Made by a program: the position numbers and the translations under genes
In this document: positions 12,219-22,344 of the stretch, in pieces
Layout: the number at the start of each line of letters is the position of its first letter
Position numbering within the stretch: position 1 is the first letter of the stretch
The notes under the pieces: generated by a model
Databases searched by the model: none
Told to the model about the DNA's origin: nothing
What the model saw: the letters and a program-made list of their open reading frames with translations, nothing else
From: Physella acuta
Lineage: Eukaryota > Mollusca > Gastropoda > Physidae
Assembly: GCF_028476545.1 (NCBI RefSeq)
Contig: NW_026731779.1
Span: 310,001 to 374,000 of the forward strand
DNA: 64,000 nucleotides
Reading direction: 5' to 3'

Positions 12219-15200
12219 ATGTTTCTCGTGTTGATTTGTTTGTCGTTGGCCAGTGTGGTGACGTCACAGGATAGCACTTCAGTACCAAGTAAGTTGAATA
12301 TTTAGAGAATTATCTTTAGTTTATCTTCAACATGAGCCGAGATAGTCGTATCAATGACCTGGTCGTTATCAGGAGAAAGGGGGGGGGGGGGGGGTTGAAC
12401 CTTTTGAGGGACGGGGGGGGGGGAGTAATCACAATAAAGGTTCAAGTAGGCCTATATTTTTTTTAATTTCAACTTAATATTTTCATTTCTATTTCGTCAA
12501 GAGAGATTCTTGGAAGAAACACTGTACATTATCGTTGACACGGACACATTTTTTTTTATTTGTTGTTCATTTCATCGTTTTAGTAGCTCTACATTTTTCT
12601 AAATATATTAAAAGTAAAGCTATACACTTTATCAAAATTTATTTTTTTGAGAAAGAATATAAAAAACTTAGCAAATGCAGAGCACTTTAAACAATATTTT
12701 TACATTAAGGCCATATTTCAGCATAGCCTAGCGCCCCCCCCCCCCCCCCCCCCCCAACGAAATGGAATTTATATACAAAACATTTACTTTTACCAGCCCT
12801 GGAGAAAAAAGTCTGGAAGAAACTCTGCCTATGAGTTAACATACAGCATCACCCTAGCCATTTTTTTTGTCTATAATACTTTGATTAGCTAGGGTCTATC
12901 ATTTTTCGGTAACTTTTTGTTTGTGGCTTTTGAAAGAATTTATTCAAATATTTTTTTTTACTTTTCACGGTTACATAAAGACAACGAATACATGGCGTTA
13001 TTTCAAAATGGTTTTTCTTTTTTAAAAATCACCCATTCAAGTTTGAATTATAATAAAACACTGCGCTCGATTAAAAAAAATATTTAAAGAGACCTTCAAG
13101 AGTTTAACTCATTCGATGACATTAAAAATAAATAAACCGGGAGTGATCTCCCCTAAACTTTCTCGAATATTCTTATATAAAACAACAGGGGATGAGAACT
13201 CGGGCTATAGACATGATTTTTAATCCATTTTAAATACTTAAAATTTTAAAAATAGAATAAAATCACGTAGACAAAAGAATTGCACACCCAGTGAACGCCA
13301 AATAAAAAAGTGCATAATAGTGCGCAATATTATTAGTACTTTAAAAATTTACATTAGTTTTTTGAAAAATGGGAAGTAGCGTAAATTACTACTTCCGGTC
13401 TACGAAAATTACTCAAAATTTAACAGAAGGTAGAGAATTAGATCTTTTACTTACATGTGAAATTTCATTTATCTATCTGAAATAGTACTCAAGTTATAGG
13501 ATTTTGAAAAATTCAAAGTAAATAAAGTACCATTTCCGGTTATCGGAAATCGCTCAAAGTTAATACGGATCTACGATTTTGATAAAATACTTACATATGA
13601 AATTTCATCAACCTAGCTGTAACGGTACTCAAGTTATCGTGTTTACACACGGACAGACAGACACACACACAGACATACGGACAGAATTGCAAAGCCCAGT
13701 TTTTCAGACTGGATTACGAATAAAACCTCTTAATTTTGATAAATCTGGATTGATAATTTTTGCCCGATTAAAATAAGTCCTCTATACTTCGGAAGTGATG
13801 AAGGACTGAGGTGTAATACGGTGAAAATTGTTAAAATTTCAAGTGATTTTTGTGCACGATTACAATACTTTCTCTATACTTCGTATATACGAGAAAGTAA
13901 AAAGTTGATGTTAAAGGCCTGGGATAAGCGGTGTGGTTGGAAGATAGTGGCGTGAGGCCGCTGGGGGAGATGATTTTATTGGGCGACAGAACGGGTAGAA
14001 AAAAGACGGATCTTGTCCAGATAAGCCCCGCTACTTATGCAGGAAGATCATTGGTGAAAAGTTAATCCCCGACCTTTTTCTAATATCTGGACATTTGAAT
14101 ATTTAAACGCACACCGTGAAAAACAACTTCTTATCTTACTCTGGGGTAAGGGTTGGGGTTAGGATTGGGGTTACAGATCTTTTCATGCAACTTATTCCTG
14201 ACATGTCCAAATTTCGACAAAATCTAAAAGTAATAATCTGTTTTTCGGGTGGCGGGGGTTTACTATTTTGGCGGGGCTTATCTGGACAAGATCCCGGAGC
14301 TCTATGGTTATTGAAGAATTAGATCAAAATTTGCATAACACTTCCCTACTTGGCTTCACAGTAGGTTCTTTAAATATTACCCATGCGAGCTTGCAAATCA
14401 TCATCACCGCCATCTTTTCCCTTCAGTGTCCAGGGTTCACGAGGCTGCCATAGAAAGCTCTTTCCATTTTTTCCTATCTCTGCCAACTTTCTTTGCAGCT
14501 CCCCAACATAGTCGTGCCTTTGTCCTCTGTACGCCTTCACGTCTCCCTTGGCATTGTCTGTTTTCTTTTTCCTTGAGGCGCCCAGTTCAGGACCATTCAT
14601 GTGATATATTCTGGTCTCATCCTTGATGCATGGCCCATCCAGCGCCATCTTCTTCAGTCTATCCATTGCCATCTTCTTTTTTATTCCATCTATCGCCATC
14701 TTCTTTTTACTCCATCCAGCGCCATCTTCTTTGTTATTCCATCCAGCGCCATCTTTTATTTTTATTACTTCCAAAACGGCTTCAGTCAGCCGCGAAAATG
14801 TGTAAAAAAGATAAGCCAGAAAAAAACTGAAGACCAGTAATAATCAAAACGGTGCATGAACATAGATTGCAAGATGGGTCTAGATAAATAGTAAAACATA
14901 CAAAAGTGTGTATGGCGTTATACAAGTAAAGTTCCCTTTCTCACCCTTTATAAAGAACTGACAGTAACATTAAAACAAGTCCATTCGACTTCCAACGATT
15001 GGGCCTATAACCAGACATTCGCCGATACACACCGTTATTTGAGACAGGTACTGTAAATTATGTTCAGCGTTCTGCTGGGGTACGAGCCGTCAACTACAGC
15101 TCTTAGGGCTATCAGCGCCGCTGCCATCGACTCCCTTTGGTCCCACGTATTTTCATCATCAACGTTATGATTTTTCCTTTTCGTTTCTTGCGAAATATAG

Positions 15201-17676
15201 GGCCTACAAGTCTGACTTCAAATTCTCGTGGCAATATGTTTTTTGAACGGACTTTTTACACTTTTCTATAGGTTTCATTGTAGTGCCGGACTGGTTATTT
15301 TAGTGGACAATAAACGCTGCGTGATCCTCAGCCCCACACATTAACTCGTTGAGACAGGGAAAATGTAGCCTATAAATAAATAGTTTTTTTAAGTGCTGAA
15401 AGAGGTACAATTTAGAAAATATAGCATACCCTTCAACATAGATGTTTTAAATGTAACTATAAATAGCCCGATTTTTAGTTGCGCCCCCCTCCATTGTCTT
15501 AAGTATCCAGCCACCTATAAGGGCTTTTCAATTTCAACCATCCCCTTCCCATTTTTTTCAAACGAAATTCAGCTGCTTTTTTTGTAACATATTTATTCTG
15601 GAGAAATTGGAAACGGCTCTACGTGCCTGGGTAGCTACACCATTAGTTCTTAATTCTAGTGTTGGAATCAAGTATTACGTGACGCTCAGATTTCAGTCTA
15701 CTTTTCTTTTAGGATTTGCTTCCATAGACCAAGTTATTTGATTTTGGAGTTGTCGCTCCTGATATATCGAGCCTCATCTGCCCGCAGCTTCAAACTCAAG
15801 ACTTTACAGCTAAGCAACCATGAGCTTAACCAACTCGACCTCCTATTACTCAACACATTCACTCACAAAAAGTTAATATCCCATGTTGTCTAGTTTTAAA
15901 CATGTTTTATTATTTAATCCATATGACAAAAACTTCCGCCAGAAAACTATGGCCTTGAGGTGTGCGCTAATGGCGCCCAGTTGGTAGGTCACCCCCAGGC
16001 CTGCCAGAGGTACTACAACTGTTCAGACACCACCCCACGGGGATGGAGGAGTTACCTGGGACCGTATGAGGTGGAATGTGCCTACCCCAAGCTCTTTGAC
16101 ATCAGAGAACTGGCATGTAAGGACTACAAGGTGGCGGAGTGTGGGCCTAACAGAATCGCTGCCAAAGATCCATGTAAGTTTGGTCTAGTAACATATTGCA
16201 ACAATAAAATTGGTTAAAATAGTTCAATTTTTGGGTACAGTAAGTTTGGTCTAGTAACATATTGCAACAATAAAATTGGTTAAAATAGTTCAATTTTTGG
16301 GTACAGTAAAATAATCAGTTTTACAGTCTTTTCCATTTCTTGTTCATTTATTTACAAGAGCAGAAATTATACATGAATATACATACAAAACCATGACAAC
16401 TTAAATCAGTAAATTATGCTTTTATTGTGGAATGAACAATTAATTTTAACAAAGGTATTTAATAAGACAATTAAAGGAAAAGAAACTTAATCATTGTTTA
16501 TTAAAAAGAAAAGTTTGTTTCTTATAGTAGAAACCAAAACATTGTTTTTCATAATTTTTACCAAAATCACTTTTTCATAAATCATTCAACATAAAATTAT
16601 TTAATTATTATTTTATAGAGCTAACAATACTGATAAAATGCCTCTAAGTCTACTTATTTTTCTGCAAGGAAGTGCTCAAATAAATAAAAATTACATAGAT
16701 TTTAAAAATTAATTTATTTTTCCCTAAATAATTTTTTTCCTTTCCATAAAAACAGAGTCCAAATAGGTTGTAATTTATTTTACCTATACATAACATCACA
16801 CACAAAGTAAAATTGTTTTCTTTGAACCATGAACCAGGTGACTACGTCGTCAACAGATGTCTCAGCGCCCACTGCCAACCCTGCAGCTCTAGGATGCCAT
16901 CTTGTGTTGGCTTGCCAGATGGCCTTAACGTAAGCCAAACTTCTTTTTATTTATCACCAGTTTGTCAGCAGAGTGAGGTCCCTTGGAGTGGAAGGTTGTG
17001 TATACATAAGCTGTAGTGTTCTATTGTAGACTCGTACAATCAGAATCTTTATGTAGAAGACAGACCTAAACATGTATAACACATGGTCATTTCAAAATCT
17101 GCCTTTTATTTGGTGGTTTTTGTGTTAGTTGTTCAAATGTCAAAAAAATATTTTATAGCACAACCGCCTAAATCCTCAACAATTACAAAATACGTTTTTA
17201 TTTTGTGACATTAGTTCAGTTAGTTAAAAATAAATGTGTTTTTTTATAGTTCTCTCAAAGCCTGACATTGAACTAAGGAGATTGTGATATGCCCATGTTG
17301 ATATGTAGTGGTTAATTATCTGTAGCCTTCTGGTCTAATGCCACCAATCAAAACATCTCAGGTGAATCCTGATCGTTTATGGACGCCCTACTTCATCAGG
17401 TGTGAAGACGAGAGGCTGGTCGGCACTGGCAGCTGCCCAAAGCACAGCCCAACAGCCGGCACAGGTTTCTTCTCCCCGCTGACCAAGTCATGCGTGTCCA
17501 TCTTTGAGGTGCCCAGAACCACAGGGTATGGCCTGGCGCCATCCTGCGAGGGGAAGCTGCAAGGGTTCTACCTGACGGCGGAGAGACCAGACGTCTACTA
17601 CACCTGCCCCAGTGGTCAGGTCTACTACTGTCCTGCTGGGACTACATACAACCAGCAGTTGAATCAGTGCAAATGA
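12219..17676 (+). CDS. Secreted chitin-binding protein, four exons, 235 aa
   Basis: The protein is predicted to be secreted and to bind chitin in extracellular matrix such as gut lining or shell matrix. Exons: 12219-12288, 15943-16173, 16838-16929 and 17362-17676. All have GT-AG junctions and phases 1, 1 and 0 that keep one frame to the TGA at 17674-17676. The start MFLVLICLSLASVVTS is a hydrophobic signal peptide. Residues 31-90 form a classic peritrophin-A (CBM14) domain with cysteines at 31, 44, 50, 69, 82 and 90 and the motif HPQACQRYYNC. The rest is cysteine-rich. The last 50 residues (PSCEGKLQGFYLTAERPDV, YYTCPSGQVYYCPAG) form a second CBM14-like domain, and the middle (about 100-180) looks like a more diverged third. 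An ATTAAA at 17700 may be the poly(A) signal. Intron 1 (3.65 kb) carries several repeats. Exon 2's donor is tandemly duplicated. Confidence 0.85.
12385..12525. mobile_element. G-rich MITE remnant (family G)
   Basis: Two long G runs (about 12380-12425) are followed by TTCTATTTCGTCAAGAGAGA and the right terminus CTTGGAAGAAACACTG. The left terminus is not recognisable. Lies in intron 1 of the chitin-binding gene. Confidence 0.45.
12735..12827. mobile_element. G-rich MITE remnant (family G), half copy
   Basis: A 22-base C run is followed by AACGAAATGGAATTTATATA, CTTTTACCAG and the terminus GTCTGGAAGAAACTCTG. Only one half of the element is present. Lies in intron 1 of the chitin-binding gene. 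Confidence 0.6.
13131..13905 (-). repeat. Family H repeat, copy 3, minus orientation
   Basis: Starts CCGGGAGTGATCTCCCC and CTTTCTCGAATATTC, contains both sub-repeats in reverse (CTCAAGTTAT), and ends ATACGAGAAAGTAAAA. About 110 bp of extra sequence (about 13702-13850) replaces the usual end region relative to copy 4. Located in intron 1 of the chitin-binding gene. Confidence 0.75.
14008..14294. mobile_element. MITE with 24-bp perfect terminal inverted repeats
   Basis: GGATCTTGTCCAGATAAGCC followed by CCGC (14008-14031) is exactly repeated in inverse at 14271-14294. The 287-bp element has no ORF. Its interior holds a G-rich telomere-like stretch (GGGTAAGGGTTGGGGTTAGG). The superfamily is not assigned and a target duplication is not obvious. 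Confidence 0.75.
14628..14762. repeat. Short tandem repeat, about 27-bp unit, 5 copies
   Basis: Units of the form TCCATCCAGCGCCATCTTCT recur five times with small variations. On the minus strand the array lies in a 134-codon ORF (repeats of KKMALDG type). The ORF has no recognised domain and lies in an intron of the plus-strand chitin-binding gene, so it is not called as a gene. Confidence 0.7.
15661..15845 (-). mobile_element. SINE family B, minus orientation
   Basis: Reverse complement of the 2929-3186 element: body with GGATTTGCTTCCATAGACC, then GAGCCTCATCTGCC, and the complemented tRNA-like head CCATGAGCTTAACCAACTCG. It ends about 100 bp upstream of exon 2 of the chitin-binding gene. Confidence 0.75.
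16174..16305 (+). repeat. 66-bp tandem duplication starting at the exon 2 donor
   Basis: The first unit starts exactly with the exon 2 donor GTAAGTTTGGTCTAG (16174). The second begins at 16240 with the same bases and is essentially identical. A third start (GTAAAATAATC, 16306) is only partial. The intron therefore has two tandem copies of its 5' splice site, the second preceded by GGGTACA rather than by exon sequence. Confidence 0.9.
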
Positions 17677-17862
17677 ATTCTTTCTTAATTGTTTCCTCAA
17701 TTAAAGATAATTAAAACTTTCCTTTATCATATTTTTCTTTTTAAAAAATTAACATCATTCTGTAAATTTTCCTAAAATAATTAAACAAGAGCAGTAGAGA
17801 TGATATATATTTTTTCTTGATACAGCCTGTCTCTTTCATAAATCTTGTTCATCATCTTATTC

Positions 17863-18092
17863 CGTTTATGCCCAAGACACATGGGGCAGATAAAGTAGAG
17901 TTCACCTGTTTTAATAATCTCTGCAAGCAAAGGGATTATGTGTTCAGCATTATGCCCAGCCGCCTTTGTTTCCCGAACAGGAGTTAGATACCTATCAGAG
18001 CTGGGTGGACTCATGAACGTTCTACTGATTTGAACCCAAAGACTTTCAAGCTAGCATTCTAGTGCTCTACCACTAAGCCTCGCCGTCCCATA
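17863..18092 (-). mobile_element. SINE family A, near full length, minus orientation
   Basis: Reads ACACATGGGGCAGATAAAGT, AGAGTTCACCTG, CATTATGCCCAGCCGCC, CAGAGCTGGGTGGACTC and ends with the complemented tRNA-like head CTCTACCACTAAGCCTCGCC. Lies between the convergent chitin-binding gene and RMI2. Confidence 0.8.
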
Positions 18093-18466
18093 TAAACCAT
18101 GTTAGAAACACTTTAGTCACTATTAACAAAAAAGGGAAGGGTAACACTATGGCTGGACATCCCCTAACCCAACCAAACAATTATTATTAGCCATTGCTAC
18201 AAAAACTAATTCTAACCTATGATTAGTGACTTTCATGCCTTATTATTTTATAGAGCTAACAAATGTCTCCAACTCTTCACTTCTGTCTCTTCAATTTTAC
18301 CTCAATGAAGTTATCTTTCAAAATTAATCTCCTCATTGTTCTTATTGAATCCCCTACCGTATCCCATTTTGAAGACATTATAAGACTTATTTCAGTAGCT
18401 AAAACAACAAAAGACCAAACAAAGGGTTGACTTACTTCATGTCCCAGCTATGCTGGCCAGTAAACT

Positions 18467-19840
18467 TTATCCATTGAGAAAGTTGATCTGGTGCAGAACC
18501 TCTAAAGGCCACAAGGCATCAACATCATCCAACTCACTCAAGTCCTGAAGTTTGATAGGTTTGACAGTTGGCTGCTCACCACCAGTCTCTAGTGACCCCA
18601 CAGCCATGATATACATCCCTGAAACAAACAGCCACTTTGTAAGGTAGAGAATGTAGGACAGAACTTATTTCACACAGCCATGATGTACATCCCTGAAACA
18701 AACAGGCACTTTGTAAGGTATAGAATCTAGTACAGAACTTACTTCATCTGAACACATTTGAATCAAGGTATTCATAATCAAAGAGAAATAACTGAAACAA
18801 GTAAAGCAATATAATGTTGACTGAGTAGTTAAAAAAACTACTAAGTATAAATACCAATTTTTGAGCAAAGCAGGTTTAATGCTCTTAAAAAATCAATAAA
18901 GAATACTGAAAAGTCTGTTGAGACAAAATTACAGTGATAGTTTGATATTTGTATTTCTGGATATCACTGAGTATCACAGTCAACCAAAACTTTGATGGTT
19001 TAATTTGACCAGAAGTAAAGATTCCTCTTTAGACCTAGGGGATCCATTGGGCAGAAAAAGTGAAGTTCATATGTACTACAAACAAAACTGTAGGTCTGTA
19101 CCTTTTTTAGTCATTACTTTAGAAGCTGCACTATCACACTGTACCAGCGTTACAGTTCCAGTTCCATCATCCACAACCACTGTACTACCAGAGTTCTTTA
19201 TCTGATATATAGTGAAATATAACCTTAGTTATAATCTTACAACAGAGATATATAGTGAAATACAACCTTAGTTATAATCTTACAAAAGATAAATTACAGA
19301 AGTAGAAAGATCAAAAACTTAGTATATTTGTTTTGGTACCAATAATTTTAACAGCACATGGTTATCTCAGCACATTAAAAAATACTTACTTAGGTAAGCT
19401 TTTTAATCTTTATTATGTGCAATAGGCAGCATAAAATAATATTGTAATAAGCAGCATGAAACAATATGTTGTGATATGCAGCATAAAATATAAGATTGTG
19501 CTTAAATTAGTACTTAAAACTGCTTGTGTACTAAAATAGATTGTAAAAGCTAAACAACTAATGGGCTGCTTAAGTTGTCAATTGACTGCAACAGCTCAGA
19601 TATTTTATTTCTCTTAGCAATGCTCTAATCAATATCAATCTCCACTAGCCATAAAGCAAGTTTGAAACTACTTACATCAACAACTACCCCCTGGATCCAG
19701 ATGGAAGCAGACACAGGAAAACTTAGGTTTGGGAGCTGGCATTGCCAGGTGGCGCTAGATTTGTCTTCACGCTGTTCACTACAGTGCTTGAGGTACTTGG
19801 CTAGCATCTTTTGTGAAGGTAACTTCAATAATGTTGACAT
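18467..19840 (-). CDS. RMI2: RecQ-mediated genome instability protein 2 (RMI2), three exons, 138 aa
   Basis: RMI2 is the small OB-fold subunit of the BLM-TopoIIIalpha-RMI1-RMI2 complex that dissolves double Holliday junctions. Exons on the minus strand: 19676-19840 (55 codons from MSTLLKLPSQKMLAKYLK to IWIQGVVVD, donor GTAAGT), 19102-19201 (IKNSGSTVVVDDGTGTVTLV ...) and 18467-18618 (GMYIMAVGSLE ... IKLQDLSEL ... LWPLEVLHQI, stop TAA). Phases 0 and 1 join without a stop. The 138-residue product compares with 147 in human RMI2. Human landmarks align as recalled: VWMQGRVV with IWIQGVVV, GKYVMVMG with GMYIMAVG, VKMTDLS with IKLQDLS, LWELEVEDLH with LWPLEVLHQI. The first exon and the last acceptor lie in local duplications. 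The start codon chosen is the one that continues into the intact exon. Confidence 0.88.
18601..18748 (-). repeat. 74-bp tandem duplication carrying the RMI2 exon 3 acceptor
   Basis: CAGCCATGATATACATCCCT (18601) and CAGCCATGATGTACATCCCT (18675) start two 74-bp units. Each carries, on the minus strand, the acceptor TGTTTCAG and about 18 bases of exon 3 (GGATGTACATCATGGCTG). The unit nearer the stop is the working exon. The other is an orphan acceptor upstream of it. Confidence 0.88.
19009..19075 (-). mobile_element. SINE family A, tail fragment
   Basis: AGTAAAGATTCCTCTTTAGA, CCTAGGGGATCCATTGGGCA and AGTGAAGTTCATATGT match the tail of the 58928 copy. Lies in RMI2 intron 2. Confidence 0.55.
19204..19290 (-). 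repeat. 43-bp tandem duplication abutting the RMI2 exon 2 acceptor
   Basis: GATATATAGTGAAATATAAC opens two consecutive 43-bp units at 19204 and 19247. The first touches the acceptor of RMI2 exon 2 from the intron side. Confidence 0.75.
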
Positions 19841-20400
19841 GGTCTTCAGAACCTTTAACAAAATGAAACTTTCCAGTTAAGTGTCACAATAAAATCTGTT
19901 CAAAAAATAGAATCTTTTGTGAAGGTAACTTTAATAACATTGACATGGTCTTCAGAACCTTTAACAAAATGAAATTTTCCAGTGAAGTTACATTCACAAT
20001 AAAATCTGATGCTAATTCTAACAGAAATTACCCCTACACTCTACACTAAATACAGAGGGAGAGTAAGCTATTGAGAGTAAGCTAGATTTGTCTTCACGCT
20101 GTTCACTACAGTGCTTGAGGTACTTGGCTAGCATCTTTTGTGAAGGTAACTTCAATAATGTTGACATGGTCTTCAGAACCTTTAACAAAATGAAACTTTC
20201 CAAAAGTGTCACATTAAAATCTGTTCAAAAAAAAGAATCTTTTGTGAAGGTAACTTTAATAACATTGACATGGTCTTCAGAACCTTTAACAAAATGAAAT
20301 TTTCCAGTGAAGTTACATTCACAATAAAATCTGATGCTAATTCTAACAGAAATTACCCCTACACTCTACACTAAATACAGAGGGAGAGTAAGCTATTGAC
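19754..20400 (-). repeat. 327-bp tandem duplication of the RMI2 5' end, with nested duplication
   Basis: GCTAGATTTGTCTTCACG starts at 19754 and again at 20081. Each 327-bp unit holds the first 29 RMI2 codons (MSTLLKLPSQKMLAKYLKHC ...) plus about 240 bp upstream. Within each unit a second, diverged copy of the start region (MSMLLKLPSQKI-type) lies about 75-80 bp further upstream. The window therefore has four tandem RMI2-like start codons; only the one at 19840 leads into the full exon. The outer copy stays open for 64 codons but loses the remainder of exon 1. Confidence 0.88.
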
Positions 20401-20611
20401 CAGTGTTTCTTCCAGACTTTTTTCTCCGGGGGGGCACTTGAAATTTTTGGGGGGGGCGGTAGACTTTCTTTGGGGGGGGGGGGGGGGGGCAGACACTGTT
20501 AAAAGTATATATTTTCTATATAAATATATAAATTTCATTTCGTTCGGGGGGGGGGGGGGCGGTAAAAAATTTTCGGGGGGCCCCCCGAAGAGATGCCTGG
20601 AAGAAACTCTG
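20401..20611. mobile_element. G-rich hAT MITE (family G), perfect target duplication
   Basis: Starts CAGTGTTTCTTCCAGAC and ends TGCCTGGAAGAAACTCTG. It is flanked by perfect 8-bp repeats CTATTGAC (20393-20400, 20612-20619), the hAT signature. Three G runs and one C run lie inside, with the family core TATATTTTCTATATAAATAT. It inserted at the outer edge of the RMI2 5' duplication. Confidence 0.9.
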
Positions 20612-20619
20612 CTATTGAC

Positions 20620-21744
20620 TACCATGTTGTATGGTGAAATAAATAAGTTATCTGCTCAATAGTCAATACTTGTACAGGCATTAAATGATTAAAATTGAAT
20701 GACAAGAACTTTACAGTTTTCTATTATGCACCCAATTCCTGATTTCATGGACTAACTTTATGTGTGTGCATGTGTCAACTGTCTTATTATAGTTGCCTGG
20801 TATTTGACCTGGGGTGACCAGATAGGGGTGAATGGGAGAGAGCCCTGATCTGAACAGTGACCTTTTACTTAAATTTGAAAAACCTTGTAATGAGATACCT
20901 AATGACAGGATCAAGTTAGGTCACCGCCCCAAACAGTAGTCAGGTTGATACTGAGCAGAGGATGCATGTGTTATAGATGGACTAGAGGCCAATGTATTGA
21001 GACAGGGAAATGTGGAATCTGGTTATTCATTGTTAGTCAAGATATTAGGGAATTATGTGGTTATACTTACTCAACTGTATGTGCATTTTCTTCCTATTTT
21101 TTATTATGTATGGTGAAGGGTTATTTTGATGAGCTGAACTTTTTTTTTCATGTAATAAAACCACTTATTGGAAATAGGCTTGTTTCCTGGTTTATGTTAC
21201 GCTTTGTTTACAGCCTTTAGATTGAAAGGGCAGGTGGATATGAAACAATATACATAAGGGCCTACACAGCTATTGTGCAATCAGCTTGCTCAGCGTAGGT
21301 GTCAAAGTGTGACAGTTGGAGAAGATAAAATTGCTGGGTGTAATTTGAAAAACTAATTGATCCCAGGCTGAGGGTTGGGAGTTGAACCTGTGACAGTAAA
21401 AAAAACTTTGTGCATATCTCTGCATTTGCTATTTGGCAATAACCCAAATTCTGTATTTATTCAAATATCATTGTTTTGAGTTTATATTTGACTTAAAGAA
21501 ACAACCCCGCTGTTTGGTTGAGGCCACACCGGGGGGGGGGGGGGGGGGAGGGAGGGAGAGAGGCACAATCTGTCCGGGATTCAGATGGTCAATTCTAAAT
21601 ATCATCCTAAAATTTCATAAATTATTATTGTTTTGAGTTTATGTTTTGTTCAAATTTTAAAATAAATACAACTATGAACTATGGTTATCTTCTGCGTTCT
21701 TAATTTTTAGTGTTGAAAGAGATTCCCTCCAACACAATATATGG
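20620..21744. other. Upstream flank of RMI2, no gene seen
   Basis: Mixed AT-rich DNA with short overlapping ORFs that carry no motif. A G run followed by GGGAGGGAGAGAGG lies at 21531-21560. Nothing exon-like was recognised. Confidence 0.4.
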
Positions 21745-22000
21745 ATACGGTACGTGCCAACATGTTATGCACCATATAATATAGGCCGTTCTCCCATTTC
21801 AGCCTGCTTTTCTTTTTGGATTTGCTTCCATAGCCTTTGTCCAACCAAGAACAAACTACAAGGCAGCAGTTGTTTAATTTTGAAGTTGTCTCTCAGGAGT
21901 TGCTGTCCCCAGCTATTGAGCCTCATCTGCCAGAGGGTTCGAACTCGACTTTTCGGTTTAGCAACGATGAGCTTTACCAACTCAAACAAGCCGACACCCA
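21745..22000 (-). mobile_element. SINE family B, near full length, minus orientation
   Basis: CAGCCTGCTTTTCTTTTTGG, GGATTTGCTTCCATAGCC, GAACAAACTACAAGGCAGCA and GAGCCTCATCTGCC lead to the complemented tRNA-like head CAACGATGAGCTTTACCAAC. Overlapping ORFs here are SINE artefacts. Confidence 0.8.
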
Positions 22001-22102
22001 ACTAATAGTTGGGCCAACTATGAACAATGATCATTTTGATGAAGTTTGAAGTAGATCTAGAAATCTAGATCATCTCTAGCTACTAGATCTATATCTAGCT
22101 AG

Positions 22103-22334
22103 CAGTAGCGTAGCGAGGGGGGGGACATATGTCCCCGGGCGCCGACCTTAGGGGGCGCCAAAATGGGTTGGAAAAATAAATTGAAAGGTCGAGGGGGGTG
22201 CAAATCAAAATCTTGAGGGGGGGGGCTGCAAATCGAAAGTTTGAAAGGGGGGGGGGGGTGTAAAGCAAAATCTTGAGGGGGGTGCAAATCGAAAAGTTTG
22301 TCCCCGGGCGCCGGGAAGGGTCGCTACGCCTCTG
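22103..22334. mobile_element. G-rich hAT MITE (GGCGTAG family)
   Basis: Starts CAGTAGCGTAGCGAGG and ends TCGCTACGCCTCTG. It is flanked by CTAGCTAG (22095-22102) and CTAGCTAA (22335-22342), a 7/8 target duplication. The interior has tandem TGCAAATCGAAAGTTTG-type units separated by G runs, and CCCCGGGCGCCG near both ends. Sister of 950-1191 and 38469-38667. Confidence 0.85.
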
Positions 22335-22344
22335 CTAGCTAATA

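Noticed and set aside
14370-14774. 134-codon minus-strand ORF with KKMALDG repeats
   Set aside because: Half of it is a short tandem repeat, it lies in an intron of the opposite-strand chitin-binding gene, and no domain is recognised.
15060-15190. Minus-strand TWDQRESMAAALIALRAV-like reading near 15.1 kb as a coding exon
   Set aside because: Short, interrupted, without splice sites; could be an old repeat remnant, not enough to call.
20371-20662. ORFs on both strands through the MITE at 20401
   Set aside because: They translate poly-G/poly-C and MITE termini; the same artefact recurs at 38872, 52129 and 59027.
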